This document shows positions 32,408 to 41,659 of a DNA stretch of 64,000 nucleotides, piece by piece (position 1 is the first letter of the stretch; each line of letters starts with the position of its first letter). Source of the DNA: Arthrobacter sp. Leaf137 (GTDB lineage: Bacteria > Actinomycetota > Actinomycetes > Actinomycetales > Micrococcaceae); NCBI RefSeq assembly GCF_001423525.1, contig NZ_LMOI01000023.1, positions 124,001 to 188,000 of the forward strand, in the 5' to 3' direction. Below the pieces are notes generated by a model. The model ran no database searches. It worked only from the letters and a program-made list of their open reading frames with translations, and was not told the DNA's origin. Both the position numbers and the translations under genes were made by a program.

Positions 32408-33517
32408 GTGAGCAAAGCCATGACAACCACAGCAGAGACCGGCGCGGCCCTTCGGCTGCACGACCCCAACGTGCGGGGCTTCGCCTCGGACAACTACTCC
32501 GGCGTCCACCCGGAGATCCTTGCGGCGCTTGCCGCCGCCAACGAAGGCCACCAGGTGTCCTACGGCGAGGACGACTACACCTCGCGGCTGCACGAGATCA
32601 TGGAGGAACACTTCGGGCCAGGCATCGAATGCTTCCCCGTGTTCAACGGAACCGGGGCGAACGTCCTCTCGCTGCAGTCTCTACTCCCCCGCTGGGGGGC
32701 CGTGGTGTGCGCCTCCACAGCCCACATCAACATGGACGAAAACGGGGCACCGGAACGCATCGGCGGCATCAAGCTGCTGCAGGTCCCCACCCCGGACGGA
32801 AAGCTGACTCCGGAACTGATCGACAAGGAGGCGTGGGGCTGGGGTGACGAGCACCGCGCACAGCCGCTGGCCGTCTCCATCACCCAGACCACCGAACTGG
32901 GCACGTGCTACACCCCGGAGGAAGTGCGCGCCATAGCCGACCATGTCCACGCCAAGGGCATGAAGCTGCACATGGACGGTGCCCGGCTGGCGAACGCCGC
33001 AGCCCACCTGCAGGTGCCGCTGCGGGCCTTCACCCGGGACGCCGGCGTCGACATCCTCTCCTTCGGCGGCACCAAGAACGGCCTGCTGTTCGGCGAGGTG
33101 GTGGTGGCGCTGAACCCAGAAGCCGCCCACGGCCTGGTGTACCTGCGCAAGATGAACATGCAGCTGGCATCCAAAATGCGCTTCATGTCCGCCCAGTTCA
33201 TTGCCCTGCTCGAAGGCGGCCTCTGGCTGCGTTCGGCCTCCCATGCCAACGCGATGGCTTCCAGGCTCCGCGCCGCCGTGGACACCATCGACGGCGTCCG
33301 GCCCACCCAGAAGACGGAGTCCAACGGAGTCTTTGCCGTGCTGCCCGAAGGAGTGGCGGACCGGCTCCGTGCATCCTTCCGGTTCTACGACTGGGACGAA
33401 GCCGCCAGGGAAGTGCGCTGGATGTGTTCGTTCGACACCACCGAAGGGGACGTGGATTCGTTCATCGCCGCCATCCGCCACGAACTGCGTGACTACGACG
33501 GCGGGCAGGCCGGCTGA
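32408..33517 (+). CDS. low-specificity L-threonine aldolase family enzyme
   Basis: PLP enzyme of the aspartate aminotransferase superfamily that splits threonine or other beta-hydroxy amino acids to glycine and an aldehyde. In 369 residues it has FNGTGANVLSL, HMDGARLANA (the Asp that binds the pyridine nitrogen) and the Schiff-base K223 in SFGGTKNG. The GTG at 32408 fits the leaderless -10 best; ATG at 32420 is an alternative. Related beta-eliminating lyases look similar, so substrate specificity is not settled. Confidence 0.88.
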   Translation: MSKAMTTTAETGAALRLHDPNVRGFASDNYSGVHPEILAALAAANEGHQVSYGEDDYTSRLHEIMEEHFGPGIECFPVFNGTGANVLSLQSLLPRWGAVVCASTAHINMDENGAPERIGGIKLLQVPTPDGKLTPELIDKEAWGWGDEHRAQPLAVSITQTTELGTCYTPEEVRAIADHVHAKGMKLHMDGARLANAAAHLQVPLRAFTRDAGVDILSFGGTKNGLLFGEVVVALNPEAAHGLVYLRKMNMQLASKMRFMSAQFIALLEGGLWLRSASHANAMASRLRAAVDTIDGVRPTQKTESNGVFAVLPEGVADRLRASFRFYDWDEAAREVRWMCSFDTTEGDVDSFIAAIRHELRDYDGGQAG

Positions 33518-33563
33518 GGCGCACGTGACGGCGAGCCTCCCCGGACAGCGCTGAAGGGTTGCG

Positions 33564-33569
33564 TAATCT
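33564..33569 (+). promoter_or_regulatory. -10 element of the DUF3000 gene
   Basis: TAATCT 6 nt before GTG 33576 and 3 nt before ATG 33573. The spacing would place the RNA 5' end at the GTG. Confidence 0.45.
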
Positions 33570-33572
33570 GCC

Positions 33573-34223
33573 ATGGTGAACGCACTTGACCAGGTTCCCC
33601 CGGATTTCCTCCACGCTCTGGGAACCCTCAGGAAAGCCCGGTGCCGCAAGGAACTCCACCTCGCGGAAATCCCCGCGCCGGCCCGCCTGGCACCCTTCGC
33701 CGTCGCCCTGGGCGCGGAAGTCATGGCCCAGGGCGCCGGGACCGCAGCACCTCCCCTGCACGGACCGGCGGCAATGGCCCTGGCGGCCGCCGGGACCGCG
33801 GAGGACAGCGACACGGAGCTCGCCACCGGGCGCTTCATCCTGCTGCACGACCCCGAAGGCTCTGCAGTGTGGGACGGGGAATTCAGGATCGTCACCTATA
33901 TCCGTGCGGAGCTCGAACCGGACATGGGCAACGACGAGATGCTCGGTACGGTGGCTTGGACCTGGCTGGTGGAGGCCCTGGAAAACCACAACGCCCCCTA
34001 CCGGGCCGCCGGCGGGACCGCCACCCGGGTCCTGTCCGAAAGCTTCGGGACCCTCTCCGAACGGCCCGGGACCATCGACATCGAACTGCGGGCGTCCTGG
34101 ACACCCGCCACACCGGACGTCACGGCACACCTCGAAGCCTGGTCCGATATGGTGTGCACCTTCGCGGGCCTCCCGCCCCTGCCCGACGGCGTCACGCCCC
34201 TGCCGCAACGGCGCCGGAACTGA
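33573..34223 (+). CDS. DUF3000 family protein
   Basis: A 216-residue actinobacterial protein, no known function. Recognised from sequence and from its place immediately before an RNase D gene, as in M. tuberculosis Rv2680-Rv2681. Conserved-looking parts: RKARCRKELHLAEIPAPARLAPFA and DEMLGTVAWTWLVEALE. No membrane segments or cysteine clusters. ATG 33573 is listed, but GTG one codon later (33576) fits the -10 spacing better. It probably works with, or is only co-regulated with, RNase D. Confidence 0.85.
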   Translation: MVNALDQVPPDFLHALGTLRKARCRKELHLAEIPAPARLAPFAVALGAEVMAQGAGTAAPPLHGPAAMALAAAGTAEDSDTELATGRFILLHDPEGSAVWDGEFRIVTYIRAELEPDMGNDEMLGTVAWTWLVEALENHNAPYRAAGGTATRVLSESFGTLSERPGTIDIELRASWTPATPDVTAHLEAWSDMVCTFAGLPPLPDGVTPLPQRRRN

Positions 34224-34278
34224 CGCCCGTCCAGCCCTGCCGGGAGCCGGCCAGCGGACTGCCGGCGCGCAGGACCGG

Positions 34279-34284
34279 TAAACT
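34279..34284 (+). promoter_or_regulatory. -10 element of the RNase D-like gene
   Basis: TAAACT 9 nt before the ATG at 34294; there is no ribosome-binding site, so the leader would be at most about 3 nt. Confidence 0.4.
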
Positions 34285-34293
34285 GGGGTCATC

Positions 34294-35625
34294 ATGACCC
34301 CTAACAACCCGGAAAACACCACGGCCGGCGCTCCGGCTGCTGATACCGCACCCCACATCACCGTGGAGGGCTTCGACAGCCCCATCCCCGAAATCATCGA
34401 ACTCGACGCACCCCGTGAGGGCGTCCCCCTGGTCATTGAGACCCAGGCAGGGCTGGAACGCTGCGCAGCCGCCATCGCTGCAGGAACCGGACCGGCAGGA
34501 GTGGACGCAGAGCGAGCCTCCGGATTCCGCTACGGCCAGCGTGCCTTCCTCGTGCAGATCCGCCGCGAAGGCGCCGGCACCTGGCTGATCGATCCCGAGC
34601 CTTTTGATGACCTCGCCATTATTAACGATGCGCTCCGCGGCGTCGAGTGGATCCTGCACGCCGCAACCCAGGACCTTCCTTGCCTGTCGGAGCTGGGCAT
34701 GTGGCCGGACAAACTCTTCGACACAGAACTCGCCGCCCGGCTGGCAGGGCTTCCCCGCGTGGGCCTTGCCGCCGTCATCGAACAGCTGCTTGGCTTCGGC
34801 CTGGCCAAGGAACACTCCGCCGCCGACTGGTCCGCCCGCCCCCTCCCCGAGCCGTGGCTGCGCTACGCAGCCCTTGACGTCGAGGTCCTCAGTGAGCTGC
34901 GGGAAGAGCTGGTGGAACTGCTCCAGGCCGACGGCAAGCTGGAGTATGCCGAGCAGGAGTTTGCCGCGATCCTGGCAGCGGGCATCGCTCCGCCGCGGCT
35001 GGACCCGTGGCGGAAGACCTCCGGCCTGCACCAGATCAGGGACCGGCGCCAGCTGGCCGCCGTCAGGGAACTGTGGCTGGAACGCGACGCACTGGCCCGC
35101 AAGCGCGACGTCGCACCCGGCCGGCTGATCCCGGACTCCGCACTGGTGTCCGCCGCCAAGGCCATGCCCGCCACCGTTCCCCAGCTCCTGGGGACCAAGG
35201 GCTTCCACGGCCGTGCGGCGCAGCGTGAGGCTCCGCGCTGGCTCCGTTGCATCGCCGCCGCCCGGGACCTGGACGACCTTCCCCCGCTGCACCTGGCAAC
35301 CAACGCCCCGCCGCCGCCCAGGGTCTGGGCGGAACGCGACCCCGAGGCTGCCGCAAGGCTCGCCACGGCCAGGCCGCTGCTGCAGGAGCGCGCCGACCAG
35401 CTGAACCTCCCGGTGGAAAACCTGCTCACGCCCGACTACCTCCGCCGGGTTGCATGGCGCCCGCCGGCAGCGATCAGCGAAGAGTCGGTAGCCGGTGAGC
35501 TGCGCGGACTCGGTGCGCGCGAGTGGCAGGTGGAGCTCACCGCCCCGCTCATCACCCGCGCATTCCTGGACCCACAGCCGCTTCCGCCCAAAGAGCAAAA
35601 AGCCGCGGTCGCCGCGGGCAGCTAG
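34294..35625 (+). CDS. rnd: RNase D-type 3'-5' exoribonuclease with HRDC domain
   Basis: Trims 3' ends of structured RNAs such as tRNA precursors. In 443 residues the DEDD exonuclease domain (about 50-215) shows the acidic residues in GVDAERASG, ATQDLPCL and RYAALDVEVL, and an HRDC domain follows (about 255-325, RELWLERDALARKRD). A further 120 residues form the C-terminal part seen in actinobacterial proteins. It may have its own near-leaderless start. Location behind DUF3000 is conserved. Confidence 0.92.
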   Translation: MTPNNPENTTAGAPAADTAPHITVEGFDSPIPEIIELDAPREGVPLVIETQAGLERCAAAIAAGTGPAGVDAERASGFRYGQRAFLVQIRREGAGTWLIDPEPFDDLAIINDALRGVEWILHAATQDLPCLSELGMWPDKLFDTELAARLAGLPRVGLAAVIEQLLGFGLAKEHSAADWSARPLPEPWLRYAALDVEVLSELREELVELLQADGKLEYAEQEFAAILAAGIAPPRLDPWRKTSGLHQIRDRRQLAAVRELWLERDALARKRDVAPGRLIPDSALVSAAKAMPATVPQLLGTKGFHGRAAQREAPRWLRCIAAARDLDDLPPLHLATNAPPPPRVWAERDPEAAARLATARPLLQERADQLNLPVENLLTPDYLRRVAWRPPAAISEESVAGELRGLGAREWQVELTAPLITRAFLDPQPLPPKEQKAAVAAGS

Positions 35626-35651
35626 CCTTCCGGCGCCCTGTCACTCTGGCC

Positions 35652-35680
35652 TTGCAGCCTAAGTTACTCGCGAGTAACAT
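35652..35680 (+). promoter_or_regulatory. fadA-fadB promoter with embedded operator
   Basis: TTGCAG (35652-35657), 17 nt, TAACAT (35675-35680). Inside the spacer and running into the -10 is the perfect 16-bp palindrome GTTACTCGCGAGTAAC (35663-35678). Such placement is typical for a repressor binding site. TetR- or GntR-type fatty-acid regulators bind palindromes like this, but none is encoded nearby. The leader to GTG 35753 is about 65 nt and contains GAGGAG. Confidence 0.7.
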
Positions 35681-35752
35681 CGGACGTACTGCCGCACACC
35701 CTGCCGTCCTTCGGCATGTGCGCGGCGCCTACGTCTCGATGAGGAGTTACAC

Positions 35753-37048
35753 GTGAGCCACACCGGAAGCGGCGCCCCCCGGCGCACTGTCCGCGACGTC
35801 GTCTTTGTTGACGGCCTCCGCACGCCCTTCGGCCGGGCCGGTGAGAAGGGGATCCATGCCGGTACCCGCGCCGACGACCTGATCGTAAAGTGCATCCGCG
35901 AGCTGCTGCGCAGGAACCCCTCGCTGCCGCCGGAGCGGGTGGATGAGGTGGCCATTGCCGCCACCACCCAGACCGGCGACCAGGGCCTCACCCTGGGCAG
36001 GACCGCTGCGCTGCTGGCCGGACTGCCACGCACCGTCCCGGGCTTTGCCGTGGACCGCATGTGTGCCGGCGCCATGACCGCCGTGACGTCCACGGCCGGC
36101 GGCATCGGTTTCGGCGCGTACGACGTCGTCATCGCCGGCGGAGTGGAGCACATGGGCAACCACCCCATGGGCTCCGGCGCCGACCCGAACCCCCGTTTCA
36201 TGTCCGAACGGCTGGTGGACCCCGCCGCCCTGAACATGGGCAACACCGCCGAGAACCTGCACGACCGCTTCCCCGCCATCACGAAGCAGCGCAGCGACGC
36301 CTACGCCGTCGCATCCCAGGACAAGCTGGCCGCAGCCTACCGCGAGGGCCGGATCCTGCCCGACCTGGTGCCGGTAGCCGGCCGGAAACCGGGCCAGGGA
36401 TGGACCGTGCACAGCGTGGACGAACCGCCACGTCCCGGGACCACCATTTCCGACCTCGCCGGACTCCGCACTCCCTTCCGCGCGCACGGCCGCGTAACCG
36501 CCGGCAATTCCGCGGGCCTCAACGACGGCGCAACCGCCGCCGTCCTGGCCTCGGGTGAAGCGGCGGCTGAGCTTGGCCTCCCGGTGAAGATGCGGCTGGT
36601 CAGCTACGCCTACGCCGGCGTGGAGCCTGAAGTCATGGGCATCGGCCCGGTCCCGGCCACCGAGAAGGCACTGCAGAACGCGGGCCTCACCATCGGCGAC
36701 ATCGGCCTCTTCGAGATCAACGAGGCGTTCGCCGTCCAGGTCCTGAGCTTCCTGGACCACTTCGGCATTGCCGACGACGACCCCCGGGTTAACCGCTACG
36801 GCGGCGCGATTGCCGTGGGCCACCCCCTCGCCTCCTCCGGCGTCCGGCTGATGACCCAGCTGGCCCGCCAGTTCGAAGAGGACCCGTCAGTGCGCTACGG
36901 CATCACCGCCATGTGCGTGGGACTCGGGATGGGCGGGACCGTTATCTGGGAAAACCCGCACCACGCCGATTACAGTGGCGGCACCGGCACCGCAGGAACA
37001 GCAACCACCGCCCCGGCAGCAGTCCAGACCGAAGGAGCCACAGCATGA
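35753..37048 (+). CDS. fadA: acetyl-CoA C-acyltransferase (3-ketoacyl-CoA thiolase)
   Basis: Last step of fatty-acid beta-oxidation: cleaves 3-ketoacyl-CoA with CoA to release acetyl-CoA. The 431-residue thiolase has the acylation Cys at 104 (DRMCAGAM), the GGVEHMG loop, EINEAFAV, the His in GHPLASSG and the second Cys in AMCVGLGMGG. A low-complexity Gly/Thr/Ala tail ends the protein. GTG start after GAGGAG. It overlaps fadB by 4 nt, so the two subunits of the trifunctional-like complex are made together. Confidence 0.96.
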   Translation: MSHTGSGAPRRTVRDVVFVDGLRTPFGRAGEKGIHAGTRADDLIVKCIRELLRRNPSLPPERVDEVAIAATTQTGDQGLTLGRTAALLAGLPRTVPGFAVDRMCAGAMTAVTSTAGGIGFGAYDVVIAGGVEHMGNHPMGSGADPNPRFMSERLVDPAALNMGNTAENLHDRFPAITKQRSDAYAVASQDKLAAAYREGRILPDLVPVAGRKPGQGWTVHSVDEPPRPGTTISDLAGLRTPFRAHGRVTAGNSAGLNDGATAAVLASGEAAAELGLPVKMRLVSYAYAGVEPEVMGIGPVPATEKALQNAGLTIGDIGLFEINEAFAVQVLSFLDHFGIADDDPRVNRYGGAIAVGHPLASSGVRLMTQLARQFEEDPSVRYGITAMCVGLGMGGTVIWENPHHADYSGGTGTAGTATTAPAAVQTEGATA

Positions 37049-39210
37049 GCGCCGCAGATTTCACCGGATTCGCCAGCCTGTTCCCCAACGAAACCGTCAC
37101 CCATTCCTACGTCCAGGACATTCCGCTTCCGGCTGCCCCAGGCGCGGAGAGCCCCGGAACGTTTGCCCTGGTCACGCTGGACAACGGCCTGGACCACGGC
37201 AAACCCACCACACTGGGTCCCAACACGCTCGTGGAACTCGGCACGGTGCTGGAAGGCCTGCGGGACCGTGCCGCCCGCGGTGAGATCACCGGCGTCGGGG
37301 TTACCGGCAAGCCCTACTACCTCGTGGCCGGAGCAGACCTCTCTGCGGTGAAATCGCTGGAAGAGCGCGAGCACGGACTCCACATGGCCCAACTGGGCCA
37401 CGATGTGTATGCAACGCTGGCCAACCTGGGCGTTCCCAGCTTCGCGTTCATCAACGGCACCGCCCTTGGCGGCGGACTGGAAATCGCACTCCAGTCCACC
37501 TACCGCACCGTGTCCACGGGCGCCGGCGCCCTGGCCCTCCCCGAAGCCCTCCTGGGGCTGGTCCCGGGCTGGGGCGGCGTCTACCTGCTCCCTCGCCTAG
37601 TCGGGCCTGAGAACGCCGTCAAGGTGATGATCGAGAACCCGCTCAGCAACAACCGGACCCTCAGCGGCCCGCAGGCCTTCGACCTTGGCATCGCGGATGC
37701 CCTGTTCGAGCCCGCCGACTTCCTGGAGCAGTCCCTTGCCTGGGCCGCGAAAGTCATCTCCGGCGAGCTGGTCCCGGAACGCGCCAACGCCGTCGACCCT
37801 TCCCACCCGGACACCGCAGGCCGCTGGGCCGCCGCGGTGGCTGCGGGCCGGAAGTTCGTGGAGTCCAAGACGTCGAATGCGGCGCCCGCCCCGGGCAAGG
37901 TCCTGGACCTGATGGAAGCCAACCGCACCATGAACCAGTCAGAATCGGCAGCCGTCGAATGCGAGACACTGGCCGGGCTGATGCAGACTGATGAATTCCG
38001 CGCCACCGTCTACGCCTTCCTGGACCTCGTCCAGAAACGGTCCAAGCGTCCCGCCGGCGCCCCCGACCGCAAACTCGCCCGCCCCATCACCAAAGTCGGT
38101 GTGGTGGGAGCCGGCCTGATGGCCGGCCAGCTGGCGCTGCTGTTTGCCCGCCAGCTGAAGGTGCCGGTGGTACTGACCGACATTGACCAGGCCCGGGTGG
38201 ACAAGGGCGTTGGCTACGTCCACGGCGAAGTGGACAAACTGCTGGCGAAGAAGCGGATCAGCGCGGACGCCGCCAACCGCACCAAGGCGCTGGTGTCCGG
38301 CTCGGTGTCCAAGGCGGCCTTCACGGATGCTGATTTCGTGATCGAGGCGGTCTTTGAGGAACTCAGCGTCAAGAAGCAGGTGTTCGCAGAGCTGGAGGCC
38401 GTCGTTTCGGCAGACTGCATCCTCGCCACCAACACGTCGTCGCTCTCGGTGACGGCCATGGCCGAGGACCTGCAGCACCCGGAACGGCTGGTGGGGTTCC
38501 ACTTCTTCAATCCGGTGGCCGTGATGCCGCTGCTGGAGATCGTCCGCGCCCCGCGGACCGATGTCGCCGTACTGGCCACCGCCTTCGAACTCGCAAAGAC
38601 GTTGAAGAAGACCGGCGTCCTGGTCAAGGACGCCGCCGCCTTCGTGGTCAACCGGATCCTGCTGCGCCTGATGGGCGAGGTGACGGCCGCCTTCGATGAA
38701 GGAACACCGGCCGATGCGGCGGACAGCGCCCTGAAGCCGATGGGCCTGCCGATGTCCCCCTTCACGCTGCTGGCCATGGTGGGCCTGCCGGTGGCCCAGC
38801 ACGTCCAGGAGTCGCTGAACACTGCCTTCGGTGACCGGTTCCCGGTGTCCGCCAACCTCCACAAGCTGATCGACAACGGTGTGAAGGGCCTTTGGGAAAC
38901 CGGGCCGGACGGGTCGGTGGCCATCCCGGACTCCACCCTGTCGCTGATGTCTTTCGGCACCAGCCCCTCCACCGCCGGCCAGGTGCTGCGGCGCACGCAG
39001 GACGCCCTGGCGGAAGAAATCGGACTCATGCTGGACGAAGGCGTGGTGGCAGGACCGGAAGACATCGATCTCTGCATGATCCTGGGCGCCGGGTGGCCCA
39101 TGTTCCTCGGTGGCATCACGCCGTACCTCGACCGGGTGGGTGCCTCCGAACGGGTCAACGGCAAGCGGTTCCTCCCGCCCGGCGTGGCGTCGGGTCCGGC
39201 CGCCGGCTAG
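37045..39210 (+). CDS. fadB: multifunctional 3-hydroxyacyl-CoA dehydrogenase/enoyl-CoA hydratase
   Basis: Carries out hydration and NAD-dependent oxidation in beta-oxidation. In 721 residues the crotonase domain (about 20-300) has VAGADLSAV and NGTALGGGLEIAL, and the Rossmann dehydrogenase domain (about 345-530) has VGVVGAGLMAGQLALLFA, followed by two helical C-terminal domains. The dehydrogenase catalytic His is in VGFHFFNPVAVMP. The ATG overlaps the fadA stop in ATGA. A longer in-frame extension to 36913 overlaps fadA and is not used. Confidence 0.96.
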   Translation: MSAADFTGFASLFPNETVTHSYVQDIPLPAAPGAESPGTFALVTLDNGLDHGKPTTLGPNTLVELGTVLEGLRDRAARGEITGVGVTGKPYYLVAGADLSAVKSLEEREHGLHMAQLGHDVYATLANLGVPSFAFINGTALGGGLEIALQSTYRTVSTGAGALALPEALLGLVPGWGGVYLLPRLVGPENAVKVMIENPLSNNRTLSGPQAFDLGIADALFEPADFLEQSLAWAAKVISGELVPERANAVDPSHPDTAGRWAAAVAAGRKFVESKTSNAAPAPGKVLDLMEANRTMNQSESAAVECETLAGLMQTDEFRATVYAFLDLVQKRSKRPAGAPDRKLARPITKVGVVGAGLMAGQLALLFARQLKVPVVLTDIDQARVDKGVGYVHGEVDKLLAKKRISADAANRTKALVSGSVSKAAFTDADFVIEAVFEELSVKKQVFAELEAVVSADCILATNTSSLSVTAMAEDLQHPERLVGFHFFNPVAVMPLLEIVRAPRTDVAVLATAFELAKTLKKTGVLVKDAAAFVVNRILLRLMGEVTAAFDEGTPADAADSALKPMGLPMSPFTLLAMVGLPVAQHVQESLNTAFGDRFPVSANLHKLIDNGVKGLWETGPDGSVAIPDSTLSLMSFGTSPSTAGQVLRRTQDALAEEIGLMLDEGVVAGPEDIDLCMILGAGWPMFLGGITPYLDRVGASERVNGKRFLPPGVASGPAAG

Positions 39211-39217
39211 GCCTGCC

Positions 39218-39233
39218 GCGGCCTGCGGGCCGC
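39218..39233. terminator. hairpin between convergent fadB and ecfA
   Basis: GCGGCC and GGCCGC around TGCG fill nearly all of the 26-nt gap between the two stop codons. It could stop transcription from both sides; no U-tract. Confidence 0.4.
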
Positions 39234-39236
39234 CGC

Positions 39237-40901
39237 TCAGCGCTCCGTGAGCCGGCCGCCGTCGAGGGCCACCAGGCGGTGGGCCGCCGTCCGTGCATAG
39301 TCCAGGTCATGGGTGACCAGCACGACGGCGGCCCCCTCCGCGGCCGCGGAGCGGACGGCTGCGTCCAGCACGGCCAGGCCGTCGCCGTCCAGTGCCACGG
39401 TGGGCTCGTCAAGGGCGATGACCGATGGCCTCCGGGCCAGGACGATGGCCAGTGCCAGCAGCCGCTGGCCTGACGCGGACAGCTCAGCGGGGTGTCCGTG
39501 GGCGGCACCTTGAAGCCCGACCGCCGCCAGCGCGGCCGCGGCCCGTTCGCCTGCTGCGGCAGCGCCGGCCAGGCGGTCCAGGCCGAAGCGGACCTCACGC
39601 AGGAGCGTCCGCTCGAACAACTGGTCGCGGGGATGCTGGAAGAGCAGGCCCACCGCGGCGGCAGTCTCCCCCGCCGCACGTCCCGCGATGTCGCTGCTGT
39701 TCACCAGCACGGAGCCGGTTGTCGGCCGCAGCAGCCCGTTCAGGTGCCGCAGGAGGGTCGACTTGCCCGCACCGTTGGGCCCCGTGACGGCAACAATCTC
39801 CCCCGGACGCACCGCCAGGTTGATGCCCGCCAGGACCAGGGGCTGCCGGGGTGGCTGGGCGGCGTTCCTGCTGCGGGCCAGCCAGTGGCCTTTGTTGCGG
39901 GGCCGCCTGGCGTCCGGACCATAGCTGAAGGAGACGTCACGCAGCTCCAACGCCGCGCCGGCTCCGGCTGTCTCCCGCGGCGGCGCTGGAACCGCGGCGG
40001 TGCCTGCTGCGGCTGGAACCTCCGCATTGCCTGTGGAGGCTGGGGCCGTTCGCGCGGTTGACAGGGCGCCCCGGTCGACCCCCGCGGCGCCACCCACCCG
40101 CCGGATTCCCGCAGGAACCAGGCCGGTCTCCGGGCCGAGGCTGGCAGGATCGCCGGCGGCCGCCACGGTCCCGGCAGCGAGCACCAGCCACTGGTCCGCT
40201 GCCAGCAGGAGCCCGTCGATCACCTGGCTCAGGATCACGACGGCGGTTCCCGACGCCACGAGGTGCCGCACCAGGGCCGCCAGTTCATGAGCCCCTGCCG
40301 CGTCCAGGGAGGCGAACGGCTCGTCCATGACCAGCACGGCAGGCCCGCTGATGACGGCGCAGCCAATGGCCAGGCGCCGCAGCTGCCCGCCGGAGAGCCG
40401 GGCCGGGTTCCTGTCGAGCAGCCCGGTGAGCCCCAGGAGGCCTGCCGTGCGTGCCACCGCGGCAACCATGGCGGGGCGGGGTACTCCTGCGTTCTCCAGC
40501 CCGAAAGCCAGTTCCTCGGCGACCGTCGCCCTGACAGTGGAAAGGGCCGCTGCCGCGTCCTGGGGGACGAAGCCCACCTGCCGGCCCCACTTGGCGGGGT
40601 CGATGCGGGGTTCCACCCGGTGCTGGCCGTTAGCGTCGGCGCCTGCCCGTCCGCTCCCGAAGTCCAGCCGCGTGCCTCCCAGCTCCAGGTAGCCGTGCAG
40701 GGTGCCGCCGCTTCCTGGCGTCAGCCAGCCTGCCAGCAACCGTCCCAGGGTGGTTTTTCCGCTGCCTGACGCGCCCAGTACCGCGGTCAGGGTGCCCGGC
40801 GCGGCGGCGAACCCGATCCTCTCCAGGACGGGGCCGCCGCCGTCGTGGAATGTGAAGCTCTGGATGCCGGCCTCCAGGACCGGACCGGTTGGGAGGGGCA
40901 C
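39237..40901 (-). CDS. ECF transporter, fused ATP-binding subunits
   Basis: A 554-residue protein with two ABC ATPase halves. Half 1 (about 10-250) has Walker A GASGSGKTTL, signature LSGGQLRRLA and Walker B VLVMDEP; half 2 (about 310-550) has GPNGAGKSTLL, IALDEPT and a variant signature LSASGQ. An Ala/Pro-rich linker of about 60 residues joins them. It energises the T and S subunits encoded just upstream. GTG start at 40899-40901, 2 nt after ecfT. Fused A subunits of this kind occur in YkoD/CbiO-like systems. Confidence 0.9.
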   Translation of the reverse strand: MPLPTGPVLEAGIQSFTFHDGGGPVLERIGFAAAPGTLTAVLGASGSGKTTLGRLLAGWLTPGSGGTLHGYLELGGTRLDFGSGRAGADANGQHRVEPRIDPAKWGRQVGFVPQDAAAALSTVRATVAEELAFGLENAGVPRPAMVAAVARTAGLLGLTGLLDRNPARLSGGQLRRLAIGCAVISGPAVLVMDEPFASLDAAGAHELAALVRHLVASGTAVVILSQVIDGLLLAADQWLVLAAGTVAAAGDPASLGPETGLVPAGIRRVGGAAGVDRGALSTARTAPASTGNAEVPAAAGTAAVPAPPRETAGAGAALELRDVSFSYGPDARRPRNKGHWLARSRNAAQPPRQPLVLAGINLAVRPGEIVAVTGPNGAGKSTLLRHLNGLLRPTTGSVLVNSSDIAGRAAGETAAAVGLLFQHPRDQLFERTLLREVRFGLDRLAGAAAAGERAAAALAAVGLQGAAHGHPAELSASGQRLLALAIVLARRPSVIALDEPTVALDGDGLAVLDAAVRSAAAEGAAVVLVTHDLDYARTAAHRLVALDGGRLTER

Positions 40902-40903
40902 GC

Positions 40904-41647
40904 CTAGCCTCCCGCTGCTGAGGTCAACAGCCGCAGGACGACGGCGGCAGCCGCAGCGAGCAGCAACGCAGCGCGCAGGAGGCGCTGGGCGGTGGAGTCC
41001 GGGACGGTGCGGTAGCTGGTCCGGGGTCCGCTGCTGCTGAAACCACGTGCTTCCAGTGCAGCGGCGCGGGTACCGGCGTCATCCACCAGCGCCAGGACCA
41101 GCGGTACAGCCTGCAGGCGGAATGCGGCCGCCCGGTGGACCAGCCCCCTGCGGATCACGAGCCCGCGGGCTTCCTGGGCGGTGCGGATACGCTCCGCCTG
41201 CGCTGCGATGGCCGGCAGCAGGGTGAGCGTGGAGGCCAGCACGAAGGCGAACCGTCCGCTGACTCCCTTGGCATTCATGGCGGCTACCAGGTCAGGGACG
41301 CTGACGCTGAAGGAGAAGGCCAGCAGCGCCAGCACGGCGGCGCATACCTGCACGGCCCGCTGCAGGGCGAAACCGAGTCCTTCGGCCGTGACCCGGGCAG
41401 GGCCCCACTCGGCCAGGACAGTGCGGCCCTCGGGATACGCCAGCCCGTGCACCATCAGGAGGGACAGGGTCAGCGGCACCAGCACTGCCGCAGCCGCCGG
41501 AAGCAGCCGGCGGGCCGTGCCGCCCGCGGCGGACACGGCGAGGGCACCCGCAACGACGGCGAGGGAAAGCGGCCAACTGCCCGCCGCCGTCGTGATCACG
41601 GCTGTGCTGCCGGCCGCGGCGAGGCCGGTCAGCGGGTGGAGGCGCAT
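40904..41647 (-). CDS. ECF transporter transmembrane (T) subunit
   Basis: A 247-residue membrane protein with five or six helices. The two cytoplasmic coupling motifs with Ala-Arg-Gly, QEARGL and LEARGF, are present; these contact the two ATPases. It sits between the S and A genes, with a 12-nt gap after ecfS. Family EcfT/CbiQ, no substrate specificity of its own. Confidence 0.88.
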   Translation of the reverse strand: MRLHPLTGLAAAGSTAVITTAAGSWPLSLAVVAGALAVSAAGGTARRLLPAAAAVLVPLTLSLLMVHGLAYPEGRTVLAEWGPARVTAEGLGFALQRAVQVCAAVLALLAFSFSVSVPDLVAAMNAKGVSGRFAFVLASTLTLLPAIAAQAERIRTAQEARGLVIRRGLVHRAAAFRLQAVPLVLALVDDAGTRAAALEARGFSSSGPRTSYRTVPDSTAQRLLRAALLLAAAAAVVLRLLTSAAGG

Positions 41648-41659
41648 GGGAAACGGGAT

